A stretch of 64,000 nucleotides of DNA, from contig NZ_CP021850.1 in assembly GCF_002896855.1 (NCBI RefSeq), positions 4,613,665-4,677,664 on the forward strand, written 5' to 3'. The translations under genes were made by a program, and so were the position numbers. Numbering within the stretch: position 1 is the first letter of the stretch; every line of letters starts with the position of its first letter. The notes under the pieces are model-generated. The model was not told the DNA's origin, did no database searches, and was given only the letters and a program-made list of their open reading frames with translations. This document shows positions 8,952 through 18,240 of this stretch, in pieces. The DNA comes from Clostridium thermosuccinogenes. Its GTDB lineage: Bacteria; Bacillota; Clostridia; Acetivibrionales; DSM-5807.

Positions 8952-9779
8952 TCACAGCTTTAGATGGCCTCTTGTTTTTTTGCCCCATATGCCATCGGCA
9001 CCGGATACAGTTATTCTTGATATCTGTTCGGGAGTGACGAAGGTTCTTGAACTGGTGAGGGCTACTTTTTCTGCTACAATTGCCGGATCTAAAGCGTTGA
9101 TCAATATCCTTCCCGGTGAACTGGCAAAATTGGCTCCTGCGTTCATAATACCTTCATAATAGGACTGGCATGCACCTGCGAATATGCATAGTTTATCATC
9201 ATTGGGCTCATATTTTCTGGCTTCTTTAACGGATTGTATATAATATTTTGAGTTCCTGTAACTGTTTATGGAATTAAGATCCACAGATCCTTTTTTTATA
9301 CCGTCGTGGCCGGTAACGACAAGAATATCGGGACGGTATCTCTCCAGGGCGCCTCTTATAAGTTCCGGCTGTCTGCTCTCTTCCGCGTGGATGCTTGTTG
9401 CATGAAGACCTGCCTTTTTGTAATTCTGCATGCACATATCTATAAATTCCCTGCTGGAATCTATATGCAGAATTTTACCGGCTCTTGCCCGGAAGGGGCT
9501 GTATCTTAAGAGGGGATTGGATCGCCTATACTGTGGTACATGCCGCGTTGCCATTATTACATTTCTTTTCATGCTTTCAATGGCGCTTCTATAGGTTTGC
9601 TTTATGAGATCATTTTCATCATCAGTGTCTGCCTGGATTCTATGGAGAAGGCCCCGCAAAATATATACGGGTTTCCCATTGGAACCAATTTCTATTCTGT
9701 CAATTACAAAAGATATATCTGCGTTATAAGATTTCCTTGCAACAATGTCTCCTATTTTTAAGCTATTCACATTTATCAC
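8952..9779 (-). CDS. yabG: sporulation-specific protease YabG
   Basis: Peptidase family U57 protease that processes spore coat and cortex-lytic proteins during sporulation. The 275-residue protein begins with the YabG hallmark region LKIGDIVARKSYNADISFVI and continues with GLLHRIQADTDDEDL-like sequence, VPQYRR and DILVVTGHDG, all typical of the family. Length matches. The start is ATG at 9779, preceded by GGGGGTGATAA on the minus strand. It is divergent from the c-di-AMP-controlled hydrolase gene, so its promoter must lie between 9780 and about 9950. Confidence 0.92.
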   Translation of the reverse strand: MINVNSLKIGDIVARKSYNADISFVIDRIEIGSNGKPVYILRGLLHRIQADTDDENDLIKQTYRSAIESMKRNVIMATRHVPQYRRSNPLLRYSPFRARAGKILHIDSSREFIDMCMQNYKKAGLHATSIHAEESRQPELIRGALERYRPDILVVTGHDGIKKGSVDLNSINSYRNSKYYIQSVKEARKYEPNDDKLCIFAGACQSYYEGIMNAGANFASSPGRILINALDPAIVAEKVALTSSRTFVTPEQISRITVSGADGIWGKKTRGHLKL

Positions 9780-9954
9780 CCCCTGTTAGTTGACATATTA
9801 CATACTATGCAGGGGAGGCCAATAAGGATATTGGTGTGATAAAAGAACTCAAAAAAAGTTTTACTGTTCCGGGTTATTCCGTCAAAGCATTGATATTCCT
9901 GCGTTACCAATAATTTTGTATGGAAATGATGCATAAATCCTGTTAGAATGGCAT

Positions 9955-10166
9955 GGAAAACAGCCGAATCTCCACAATGGAGTACGGAGGATATTTTACC
10001 TGGGGTGAATCCGTTCCTGATATGGGATGCAAGCGGCAGTATATAATAGATTTCTGCTTTATTAGGCATGCATCATTGCTTAGCATTTATGCCGCTTCCA
10101 AGGTCAGGGATGGTAGGGTACCTCATCCCGAACCCGTCAACTAACTCCGGAGGCGAAAGGGGGAAA
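9955..10166 (+). promoter_or_regulatory. c-di-AMP riboswitch (ydaO-yuaA type)
   Basis: The conserved blocks of the ydaO class appear in order: CCGAATCTCCACAATGGAG and TACGGAGG near 9964-9990, TGGGGTGAATCC near 10001-10012, and CCGAACCCGTCAACTAAC near 10128-10145, followed by TCCGGAGGCGAAAGGGGG. Riboswitches of this class bind cyclic di-AMP and usually repress genes for cell-wall hydrolases and potassium or osmolyte transport. The next gene is a LysM/SleB hydrolase, a classic target. Confidence 0.88.
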
Positions 10167-10173
10167 AAATGTA

Positions 10174-10980
10174 ATGTTTAAGAAAGGCAGATTAAAAACT
10201 TTATTTTCTGCGGCATTTGTGTGCTTCGGACTGTTGGTGATAGCACCGGGTGTGGCTAATGCTGCATCCTACAAAGTAGTGAAGGGTGATTCGCTTTATA
10301 CCATAAGCAAGCTCTTCAATACTTCGGTCTCTGCAATCCAGAGCAGTAATAATATAAAAGGAACAGTGATATATCCGGGACAGGTGTTAAATGTGCCTGC
10401 TGCGACGTATACCGTAAAAAGCGGGGATAGCTTATATCTAATAGCAAAAAAACACGGGATATCTCTTGATTCCTTAAGGAAAGCCAATAATAAGTGGGAT
10501 GATATGATTTATCCGGGACAAACCCTTATTATACCCGGAACATCATCAACTTCTGCAGGGACTTCCTCAGGAACTTCAACATCCGGAGGAAATGGCGCAA
10601 AAGCTGTGGTTTCCTACAGTGAAAGCGACGTAGACCTTCTGGCAAGGCTTATAAGAGCGGAGGCAGAAAGCCAGCCGTATGAAGCTCAGGTTGCTGTTGG
10701 TGCTGTTGTTATAAACAGGGTGCAGAGTGATGAATGGCCGAATACTATAAAAAGCGTAATATATCAGAAGATTGGGAACTACTATCAGTTCAGCCCGGTA
10801 GAGAACGGGTGGATTAACAGGCCGGCAACGGATGAATCCAAGAAAGCAGCTTATGCGGCTTTGTATGGAAGTGATCCAAGCAACGGCGCCATATTCTATT
10901 TCGATGACAGCACAACGAATAAGTGGATATGGTCGAGACCTATAGCAGCAAGAATAGGCAGGATGGTATACACATACTAG
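10174..10980 (+). CDS. LysM-domain cell wall hydrolase, SleB type
   Basis: Secreted peptidoglycan hydrolase. A signal peptide covers about residues 1-30 (positively charged MFKKGRLK, then a hydrophobic core ending in VANAAS). Two LysM repeats follow at about 32-75 (YKVVKGDSLYTISKLF) and 77-120 (YTVKSGDSLYLIAKKHG), then a Ser/Thr/Gly linker at 122-145. A Hydrolase_2/SleB catalytic domain runs from about 150 to 268, with LLARLIRAEAESQPYEAQ holding the catalytic Glu. SleB enzymes are lytic transglycosylases that open spore cortex or remodel vegetative wall. The ydaO riboswitch directly upstream suggests a vegetative, osmotic/c-di-AMP-linked role rather than a purely spore role. Confidence 0.9.
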   Translation: MFKKGRLKTLFSAAFVCFGLLVIAPGVANAASYKVVKGDSLYTISKLFNTSVSAIQSSNNIKGTVIYPGQVLNVPAATYTVKSGDSLYLIAKKHGISLDSLRKANNKWDDMIYPGQTLIIPGTSSTSAGTSSGTSTSGGNGAKAVVSYSESDVDLLARLIRAEAESQPYEAQVAVGAVVINRVQSDEWPNTIKSVIYQKIGNYYQFSPVENGWINRPATDESKKAAYAALYGSDPSNGAIFYFDDSTTNKWIWSRPIAARIGRMVYTY

Positions 10981-11098
10981 ACTTGCAAACAGGTAGAGTA
11001 TGAAACAGGGAGAGCCGTAAAGACGCTTAAATCGCGGAGCCGGCCTCCCTTGTTACATATTATCGTTATATTTACGGTATAAGGCTGCCCATTCATTA

Positions 11099-11983
11099 TC
11101 ACAATCGGATTTGCCTGTACTGTACGGGAGTCAGCCCTTCATATTTTTTAAATACTCTGGAAAAGTGATGTAAGTCATAAAATCCTACATCGTTTGCTAT
11201 ATCATGAATTTTTCTGTTGGTCTCAAGAAGCAGTTTCTTTGAAACGGATATCCTGTGAAGATTAATAAATTCTGTAACGGAATGCCCGGTCTGTTTTTTA
11301 AAAAGCCCGCTTAAATAAGTTGGCTGCAAATGGACATGGTTTGACAGGTCTGTTAAAGTGATGCGGTTCATGTAATTGCTCTTTATGTAATCCACCGCCA
11401 GCAAAACCTCGTTGGACCTGATATTTTCGGGAAGCTGGCTGCATTTCTGCCTGTAAAGGTTGATAAGAAGGTCGGTAAAGATGGATTTGATGACGGAATT
11501 GAATCCTGCCAGCTGCCTCTCCGTTTCATTGATAATCCTGCGAAACAGCATATGCACATGGCTTGAATTGCTTATGGCAATATGCTCAGGAAACTCCACA
11601 ACCGCTTTATGATATTTTACGGGCTTTAAAGGTATGGTTTCGTAGTAGGCTTGCTTAAGCATCTGCAAGTCATCTGCAGGTTTGGACACATATAAATCAA
11701 AATGCATGCACAGGAATTTGAAAGGGGTAGTGAGGGATTTCCCCGAATGGAACACTTCCGGTTTGAGGAAAATCAAATCATTGGGGGACACTTCATATGT
11801 CCTGTCCCCAATCACAAACAGGCCCTCCCCTTCGGTTATAAAAATAAGCTCATAGTCGCTGATTTTTCTTCTGTTGAGCTCCCAGGGGCTGTAATATTTA
11901 TCTTCGGCGCAATATCTTATGTAGGGGATAAAATGAGTATACTTTGAATAGTTTTCCTCATTAACCACTATGGATAACGGCAT
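11099..11983 (-). CDS. AraC family transcriptional regulator
   Basis: Predicted sugar-responsive DNA-binding regulator of 294 residues. The N-terminal half is a cupin-like sensor (EGEGLFVIGDRTYEVSPNDL). The C-terminal half has the two AraC helix-turn-helix units, around ITLTDLSNHVHLQPTYLSGL and KIHDIANDVGFYDLHHFSRV, ending in the family LTPVQYR motif. I placed the start at ATG 11983, where GGGGGAGG sits directly upstream; a longer frame reaches 12055. It is divergent from the UroD-family gene at 12687 and probably regulates it. Confidence 0.88.
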   Translation of the reverse strand: MPLSIVVNEENYSKYTHFIPYIRYCAEDKYYSPWELNRRKISDYELIFITEGEGLFVIGDRTYEVSPNDLIFLKPEVFHSGKSLTTPFKFLCMHFDLYVSKPADDLQMLKQAYYETIPLKPVKYHKAVVEFPEHIAISNSSHVHMLFRRIINETERQLAGFNSVIKSIFTDLLINLYRQKCSQLPENIRSNEVLLAVDYIKSNYMNRITLTDLSNHVHLQPTYLSGLFKKQTGHSVTEFINLHRISVSKKLLLETNRKIHDIANDVGFYDLHHFSRVFKKYEGLTPVQYRQIRL

Positions 11984-12055
11984 GGAATTTCCTCCCCCGA
12001 ATTTTATTTTACTGCTGCGATCAAATCCATATAATTTAGTAACCAATTCAGTCAA

Positions 12056-12686
12056 TAGTTTGCCTGATGGTTATATGCTTTGAATCCTTTTGCAAAAGCA
12101 ATAATCCATTTCAATTAGCAGAATTCAAACTAATTTATATAAGCAAGTAGCCATCGTCCAATCAATGCAGTTTAATTTATCGACATGGCTTGATATGCAA
12201 TTTATATTATATACTACATGCATTGTGCAGATAACTGGCTTTTTGAAAATTATGAAATGATTCGGGAAATTAGACAAGCAATTCATTGAGGACTACTTAA
12301 GCCATATGAACATAAGCTTTTCGTACAAAGCTGTAATATTTTAAATACAATATGGGTAATCAAGCTTGAATAGGGAATGATAATTGCAGTGGTCAGTTGT
12401 GTTGTAAAATTTTTAATCATCTAATGCGTTTGGAAGGATGCAAAAAAGATTTATCCAAAACCTTAAAGACCATGATAACGAAAGGCTCAGAATATTTTAG
12501 TCTTGAACTTTGGAGCAATACCAGTCTATCCTTCATAACCTATGGCAAAACATAAAAACGTACCCCTGGAACATAAATCCGTGCAAATCATTATTAAACA
12601 AAAAAGTATACAATCACTATATAGGCAGTTATTTTAAGCTAAAGGCAACAAAAAACGGATGGAATAATATCACTGGAGGTGCATCC
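12056..12686. other. divergent regulatory region of AraC and UroD-family genes
   Basis: About 630 bases without a convincing gene. A block at about 12076-12142 is closely similar to 44397-44464 upstream of the LacI gene. The reading frame that extends the UroD-family protein upstream to 12510 is judged non-coding because a strong ribosome site fixes the start at 12687. Confidence 0.5.
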
Positions 12687-13754
12687 ATGTATAAGATGAC
12701 GACGCATGAACGGTTTACCAGAATGTTTCAGCATAAGGAGGCCGACAGGGTTCCGATTGCTGATTCTCCATGGGGCTCTACCATTGAGAGATGGCAAAGG
12801 GAAGGAATGCCGGAAGGCATTGATTACAGAGACTATTTCGATATCGACAAGGTGGCATCCATAAATGTGGATAATAGCCCCAGATATGAGACAAAAGTTA
12901 TTGAGGAGACGGAAAAACATATTATCTATACCACAAGCTGGGGTGTTACCCTGAAGCAATGGAAGCACATGGACTCCACCCCGGAATTCCTCGACTTTAC
13001 AACAACGGACCCTGAGAAGTGGAAGGAAGCTAAAAGCCGAATGACCCCCACCGAAGACAGGATTCCATGGGATTATCTTAAAAAGAATTACAAAAGGTGG
13101 CGCGAAGAAGGCCAATGGATAGAAGCAGGCTTCTGGTTTGGCTTCGATGTGACCCACTCCTGGTCTGTGGGAACAGAGACCTTGCTTATTGCGTTGGTGG
13201 AAGATCCAGAATGGTGCGTTGACATGTTCAACACTTATCTGGATATGGATATTGCCCTTTTTGATATGATATGGGATGCCGGCTATACTTTTGACAGCAT
13301 TAAATGGCCTGACGATATGGGCTATAAGCATAACCAGTTCTTTTCCGTCAAGACCTACCGCGAATTGCTGAAGCCTGTACATAAAAGGGCGGTTGAATGG
13401 GCTCATAAAAAGGGAATAAAGGCACATCTTCACTCCTGCGGGGACATAAACCCGTTGATTCCTGAATTGATCGACATAGGCATTGATGCCCTGAATCCGC
13501 TGGAAGTTAAAGCCGGTATGAACCCGGTTGAGCTGAAGAGGAAATACGGTAAGGATCTTGTATTCCATGGCGGTATTAATGCGGTGCTCTGGGACGATAT
13601 TGAAGCGATAAGCGCCGAAATGGAAAAAACTTTACCGATAATGAAGGAATCCGGTGGATATATATTTTCATCGGACCATTCCATTCCGTCTTCCGTCAGC
13701 CTGGAAAATTTCCGCAGGATCATCGAGCTGGCAAAAAGTTTGGGAAGCTATTAA
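12687..13754 (+). CDS. uroporphyrinogen decarboxylase family protein (methyltransferase-like)
   Basis: Member of the UroD superfamily (COG0407), which includes heme-pathway decarboxylases and zinc-dependent corrinoid methyltransferases such as MtaA and CmuA. The 355-residue protein has the barrel landmarks ERFTRMFQHKEADRVP at the N-terminus, SIKWPDDMGYKHN in mid-protein and DHSIPSSVSLENFRRI at the end. A HSCG motif in KAHLHSCGDINPL corresponds to the zinc-binding HxCG of the methyltransferase branch, so true UroD activity is unlikely. No heme genes are nearby; the neighbours are sugar-type oxidoreductases and AraC regulators. The start is ATG 12687 behind TGGAGGTG. The substrate cannot be told from sequence. 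Confidence 0.82.
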   Translation: MYKMTTHERFTRMFQHKEADRVPIADSPWGSTIERWQREGMPEGIDYRDYFDIDKVASINVDNSPRYETKVIEETEKHIIYTTSWGVTLKQWKHMDSTPEFLDFTTTDPEKWKEAKSRMTPTEDRIPWDYLKKNYKRWREEGQWIEAGFWFGFDVTHSWSVGTETLLIALVEDPEWCVDMFNTYLDMDIALFDMIWDAGYTFDSIKWPDDMGYKHNQFFSVKTYRELLKPVHKRAVEWAHKKGIKAHLHSCGDINPLIPELIDIGIDALNPLEVKAGMNPVELKRKYGKDLVFHGGINAVLWDDIEAISAEMEKTLPIMKESGGYIFSSDHSIPSSVSLENFRRIIELAKSLGSY

Positions 13755-13783
13755 GATGCGAATAAATCTGCCCTATAAAAGAC

Positions 13784-13825
13784 AAACCGGAGTATGCCTG
13801 CACAATGACAAGCTTACTCCGGTTT
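13784..13825. terminator. bidirectional hairpin between convergent genes
   Basis: AAACCGGAGTA (13784-13794) pairs perfectly with TACTCCGGTTT (13815-13825). It sits between the convergent UroD-family and Gfo/Idh genes and can serve both. Confidence 0.7.
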
Positions 13826-13878
13826 GCTGCTGCCGATAGAAACCGGCACTTTACTATAAAGTATTGTTTCAATCCCTT

Positions 13879-14988
13879 CTACAGGCTGACATAACCTTTA
13901 GTCAGACCTATAGCCAGAGGCTTCGGCCTTTCACAATCCGTTTTCAAATCCACAAAGGCCCTCTTTTCAGCGCTTTCATGGAATGCATGCATTATTTCCA
14001 GCACATGGCATGCCAGATCCCCATTAGCAATATTTGTCCTATTGTTTATTATTGCATCAGCCATGTCGGCTACGCCTAAACCCCTGCTGTTTTCAGAATA
14101 AATATGGGTCAGTGGAACTTCCTTAAACTCGTTTTGGAAATAGGTCTGTATCCGTACATCTCCTCCGAAGGTGTTGGGGTCCGGAACTATCAGCGTTCCC
14201 CTGGAGCCGTATATTTCAATCCTTGGAAGAGTGCTGCCCCAGACGTCGAAACTGGTGATGACGGTTGCAATGGCGCCGTTTTTAAATTCTATTGTCCCGG
14301 TCACATGGGTAGGCACCTTTACATCTATGACCTTCCCGAATTTTTTCCGGCTGGTTATCGTCCTCTGCTTAAAGGTTATGGAATTCATTCCGGTGACAGT
14401 TTTTGCCGGACCTATCATTGAAACGAGAGCGGTGAGATAGTATGGTCCCATATCAAACATAGGGCCTCCGCCTTCCTCATAATAAAATTCCGGGTCCGGA
14501 TGCCAGCTCTCATGACCGTGGCACACCATAAAGGCAGTTGCACCTATTACATCGCCGATGAGGCCATCGTCAATGGCCTTTCTGCAGGTTTGAAGGCCTG
14601 CGCCTAAAAATGTGTCGGGAGCGCATCCGAGAAGCAAATTGTTCTTCCTGGCCAGTTCCTTCAACTCCATCCCCTGCTCAACCTTTAAGGACAAAGGTTT
14701 TTCCACATACACATGCTTTCCGGCCTCCAAGGCCTTTTTGCATATTTGATAGTGATCCCCGGGGGTGGTTAAATTGACTATAATCTGTATTTCTTTGAGA
14801 CCCAATATTTCATCCACATTGGTAAACATATATGGAATGTTATACTTCTGGCGCGCGGCTTGTGCCCTTTCTTCGATAATATCGCATACCGCCAGGACTT
14901 CCGTATTGACAAAGGTTGACGTCAGGTTTTGCAGATAAATATCGCTTATGTTGCCGCACCCTATAATTCCGATTTTTATCTTATCCAT
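13879..14988 (-). CDS. Gfo/Idh/MocA family oxidoreductase
   Basis: NAD(P)-dependent sugar or polyol dehydrogenase of 369 residues. The N-terminal Rossmann fold shows KIGIIGCGNISDIYL, and the active-site region carries the canonical EKPLSL motif near residues 94-99, whose Lys is catalytic in the family. The C-terminal GFO_IDH_MocA_C domain begins near GATAFMVCHGHESW and contains the GGGPMFDMGPYY stretch with the usual Asp/His pair region. The start is ATG 14988 after GGGAGG. It lies downstream of the ThuA gene on the same strand and is likely in its operon; ThuA and Gfo/Idh genes commonly travel together in sugar-degradation loci. Confidence 0.9.
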   Translation of the reverse strand: MDKIKIGIIGCGNISDIYLQNLTSTFVNTEVLAVCDIIEERAQAARQKYNIPYMFTNVDEILGLKEIQIIVNLTTPGDHYQICKKALEAGKHVYVEKPLSLKVEQGMELKELARKNNLLLGCAPDTFLGAGLQTCRKAIDDGLIGDVIGATAFMVCHGHESWHPDPEFYYEEGGGPMFDMGPYYLTALVSMIGPAKTVTGMNSITFKQRTITSRKKFGKVIDVKVPTHVTGTIEFKNGAIATVITSFDVWGSTLPRIEIYGSRGTLIVPDPNTFGGDVRIQTYFQNEFKEVPLTHIYSENSRGLGVADMADAIINNRTNIANGDLACHVLEIMHAFHESAEKRAFVDLKTDCERPKPLAIGLTKGYVSL

Positions 14989-15141
14989 TGAGAGTTTCCT
15001 CCCTTTCATGAATGTATTTTAATGAAAATCAATATTTGCTTAAAAGCAAAAGCCAATGACATCGTCTTTCCTATGCTGTTGAAAATGCTGGTATAAAAGC
15101 TTTTAACGCATGTCACTGTGCAATTGATTACTAAGAAGCGG

Positions 15142-15807
15142 TCACAGCAGCCTGCTTGCCCATAAAAAGCCGCGTCTCATCAATTCACTGGCCTCCGGGA
15201 TGTCAAATATATCTGCATGGTGGCCCAGGGAATTATAAAAAATCCGACCTTTACCCCATCTCTTTGTGTAGACTACCGGCATCAGAACAGTCCCATTAGC
15301 GCTGTGAGGCCCTGGAACGAGGGGAAAGGTGGTGGTTGCCAGGACATTTACGGCAGGATCCAGGTGCAAGTAATAGTGTTCCGTTTTCACCTTGAAGTCG
15401 TTGATTCCTTCAATGATGGGACTGGAGCTGGATTTTACAATGTTTACTTCATATTCTACACCGTCATTTCCGGGGTGTTCTACCCACTGGGAGCCGGTCA
15501 AAAATTGCCATCTTGTATTGTTCCTGAAGGCATCGCACATACCGCCATGGCAGCCGGCCAGTCCTACACCGCTTTCAACTGCTGCACATACATTGTCCAC
15601 ATATTCGCCTTTTATCTCACCCATGGTGTATACAGGAATGATTAAAGAATAGCTGTGAAGGTTTTCCAGATCCCCAAAGACGTCAAGGTCTTCATGAATG
15701 TCCACTGCAAAGCCTTCCTTCATGAGAATTTTTTCAAAAACCTGTGAAACCTCAACAGGCTCATGGCCTTCCCATCCACCTCTTACGATAAGAGCTTTCC
15801 TGTCCAT
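15142..15807 (-). CDS. ThuA domain protein
   Basis: A 221-residue member of the ThuA family, a class I glutamine amidotransferase-like fold named from trehalose utilisation and recently tied to 3-keto-glycoside metabolism in some loci. Visible landmarks are ALIVRGGWEGHEP at the start, GVGLAGCHGGMCDAFRNN in the centre, and HPGNDGVEYEV and GRIFYNSLGHHADIF near the end. There is no signal peptide. The start is ATG 15807 behind GGGAGGG. Upstream and co-directional with the Gfo/Idh gene, and divergent from an AraC gene, which is its likely regulator. Confidence 0.88.
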   Translation of the reverse strand: MDRKALIVRGGWEGHEPVEVSQVFEKILMKEGFAVDIHEDLDVFGDLENLHSYSLIIPVYTMGEIKGEYVDNVCAAVESGVGLAGCHGGMCDAFRNNTRWQFLTGSQWVEHPGNDGVEYEVNIVKSSSSPIIEGINDFKVKTEHYYLHLDPAVNVLATTTFPLVPGPHSANGTVLMPVVYTKRWGKGRIFYNSLGHHADIFDIPEASELMRRGFLWASRLL

Positions 15808-16199
15808 AAGAACCCTCCCTTTCTTTTATCTAAAGAGTATTATAAAGTCCGGCATGCATGCGGCCCAAGGTTGGACTTCCCTTTGCGGTGCATATAAGCC
15901 TTTATCCATTTCCGACATTTCCGTTCTTGGAATTGAAAGGCTTCTTTCCTCTTCCGGACGGCTACCGCAAGGGAGATATTCATTAAAGCGCATTACATTG
16001 CCAATAGTACTGATATTATACTACTATTTAAAATATGTAATAAAAAGAAAATATAAAAATAAACATAGACAATTATTGCTGTCGGGTACATTATATCAAT
16101 TGTGGCAGTGAAATTTTCCAATCATTTATTTACCTCATAAATCAATGGTTTGCTGTCGAAATATTATATATATACTGATGAAATCCGGAGGATTTTCTG
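15808..16199. other. divergent promoter region between ThuA and AraC genes
   Basis: About 390 bases with no gene. A palindrome-like pair CTTTCCTCTTCCGG / CCTTTCAATTCC can be picked out weakly near 15920-15950, but I see no operator that can be named. Confidence 0.35.
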
Positions 16200-17003
16200 A
16201 TGATATTTTATGAAAACAAATCCTACAGTTTATACTGCGGGTATGGCAATGACATGACATTTCCCCTTCATATCCATAAGGAGCTTGAGCTGCTAATGGT
16301 GATGGGAGGAGAGATCGAAATTGCATCCAATGCCGGGACATATACCTTGGAGAAGGGGGATATCAGCGTTGTGCTTCCCAATACTGTCCACGGATATAAG
16401 ACCCATAAACACAGTGAACATTTTATTATGATATTCAACGGAAGCATGCTGCCTCTTTACAAAAATGCTTTTACGGCATGTAAGCCTTCTGTAAGCTGCA
16501 TACGGGGAAGCCAGGTCCACCCCGAGGCATATACATCCCTTAAGTGCATATATGAAGAAACCAGAGCAGGAAATAACCCCGGTATCATCACCGGACATCT
16601 TTATCTGGCTGTGAGCAGGCTTATGCCTTTTTTGAACCTGCAGAAGAGGGAGAAGGACACAGGGGATGAATTGATTGAACGCATTCTCAGCTATATCCAG
16701 TCAAACTACCAGAGCCCCATAAATTTGTCATCCATCGCCAAAGAACTGAAGGTCAGCCCGTTTCATATGTCCAGGGTTTTTTCCAATAGCGTGGGACAGA
16801 GACTTGATAGGTATATCAATGAATTGAGGATAAATTACGCGAATCATTTGCTGGCTTGCACTGACAAGCCTATTACTGAAATAGCTTTTGAATGCGGCTT
16901 TGAGACTCTGAGAACCTTCAACAGGGTGTATAAAAGTGTTATGTCCATCACTCCGCGGGAATATCGCAAACAGCAAAATAATGACCCATCAACAGCTTTA
17001 TAA
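16200..17003 (+). CDS. AraC family transcriptional regulator
   Basis: A 267-residue regulator. Residues 10-85 form a cupin-type sensor, with FPLHIHKELELLMVMGGEIE and GDISVVLPNTVHGY giving typical His positions. The C-terminal third has two helix-turn-helix units (INLSSIAKELKVSPFHMSRV and KPITEIAFECGFETLRTFNR) and ends in SITPREYRK. The start ATG 16200 follows CCGGAGG. It is transcribed away from the ThuA-Gfo/Idh operon and is likely its sugar-responsive activator or repressor. Confidence 0.88.
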   Translation: MIFYENKSYSLYCGYGNDMTFPLHIHKELELLMVMGGEIEIASNAGTYTLEKGDISVVLPNTVHGYKTHKHSEHFIMIFNGSMLPLYKNAFTACKPSVSCIRGSQVHPEAYTSLKCIYEETRAGNNPGIITGHLYLAVSRLMPFLNLQKREKDTGDELIERILSYIQSNYQSPINLSSIAKELKVSPFHMSRVFSNSVGQRLDRYINELRINYANHLLACTDKPITEIAFECGFETLRTFNRVYKSVMSITPREYRKQQNNDPSTAL

Positions 17004-17091
17004 CCTTCATCCGTTTAAACGTGCAATATAAAATAGAGGGGACATTAGAGAATGCCCCCGGTGTTAATCTGATCAGTTGATGCTTATTTGC

Positions 17092-18219
17092 TTATGCCAT
17101 AAGCGCTGCTACATCCTTCAGGTATTGCCTGATGGTCAGTTTCTGCGGGCAAGACTTTTCGCATTTTCCGCATTCGATGCATTTTACGGCATTTCCGGCC
17201 ATGGAGTTGAAATGCTTCTTTTTCTCTTCCAGAGAGCCACCGTACATGAAATATTCATTATAGAACGAGAAATTCCATGGTATGTCTACGCCGGAAGGGC
17301 AGGGCATACAATATCCGCATGATGTGCAGGCTACCTTGGACAGGGAATTGTAAGTATCCCTCACCTTTTCCACCAGAGCTACTTCTTCCGCGGAAAGGGA
17401 ACCAGGCTCGGCTTCGTCGGCAATCCTGAGGTTTTCCACAACCTGTTCCATGGTGCTCATGCCGCTCAGCACCACTGAAACTTCCGGATGGTTCCAGACC
17501 CAACGGAGAGCCCATTCGGCAGGAGTTCTCTTGATTTTTGCTGAATCCCAAAGCTCCTGAATGCAGTCGGCTGGTTTTTGGGCAAGCTTGCCTCCCCTGA
17601 TGGGTTCCATGATCACCACTGCAAGTCCCTTTGATGCCGCATATTTTAAGCCTTCCATTCCTGCTTGGGTGTTTTCATCCATGTAATTGAGCTGTATCTG
17701 GCAAAAATCCCAGTCATAAGAATCGACAATTTTTTTAAAGGTGTCAACATCATCATGGAATGAGAATCCCATGTACTTCACTTTGCCGGATTTCTTGTAT
17801 TCATCCATGGCTTTGAAGACATCCAGTTTGAGCAGTTTATCCCATCTTCCTTTATCCAGCGCATGAAGGAGATACAGGTCTATGTACTCCGTATCCAGTC
17901 TTTTAAGCTGCTCATCCAGGTATTTGTTGAAATCCGGATACTCTTTAACCAGCCATACCGGCAGTTTAGTCGCAAGCTTAACCTTCTCGCGGTAGCCATC
18001 CTTAAGCGCTTTTCCTACAAAAATTTCGCTATTGCCATGATGATAAGGATATGCGGTATCGATATAATTTACACCATTATCGATGGCATACCGTAGCATC
18101 TTGATCGCTTCAGGTTCATCAATCCTGTTTGTGCCGTCATTGACCACCGGCAGCCTCATACATCCAAATCCCAGTGCAGAGGCATTAAAACCTGTTTTTC
18201 CAAACTTTCTGTACTTCAT
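17092..18219 (-). CDS. aldo/keto reductase with C-terminal ferredoxin-type domain
   Basis: A 375-residue NAD(P)H-dependent aldo/keto reductase (COG1453 type). The barrel begins MKYRKFGKTGFNASALGFG, with the catalytic Asp and Tyr in NYIDTAYPYHHGNSE and Lys in KLATKLP. From about residue 285 a 4Fe-4S region follows, with CTSCGYCMPCPSGV and later CIECGKCEKSCPQ, enough cysteines for one or two clusters. Such fusions occur widely in anaerobes and may couple aldehyde or ketone reduction to ferredoxin. The start is ATG 18219 behind GAAGGAGG; a longer frame includes the ribosome site. It stands alone, convergent with the AraC gene. Confidence 0.9.
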   Translation of the reverse strand: MKYRKFGKTGFNASALGFGCMRLPVVNDGTNRIDEPEAIKMLRYAIDNGVNYIDTAYPYHHGNSEIFVGKALKDGYREKVKLATKLPVWLVKEYPDFNKYLDEQLKRLDTEYIDLYLLHALDKGRWDKLLKLDVFKAMDEYKKSGKVKYMGFSFHDDVDTFKKIVDSYDWDFCQIQLNYMDENTQAGMEGLKYAASKGLAVVIMEPIRGGKLAQKPADCIQELWDSAKIKRTPAEWALRWVWNHPEVSVVLSGMSTMEQVVENLRIADEAEPGSLSAEEVALVEKVRDTYNSLSKVACTSCGYCMPCPSGVDIPWNFSFYNEYFMYGGSLEEKKKHFNSMAGNAVKCIECGKCEKSCPQKLTIRQYLKDVAALMA

Positions 18220-18240
18220 AATTACCTCCTTCATATCCAA

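Noticed and set aside
9776-10069. 97-codon minus-strand frame upstream of yabG
   Set aside because: It overlaps the c-di-AMP riboswitch on the other strand, has no ribosome site and no family resemblance.
12510-12686. 59-residue N-terminal extension of the UroD-family protein
   Set aside because: The extension does not resemble family members, and TGGAGGTG directly precedes ATG 12687.
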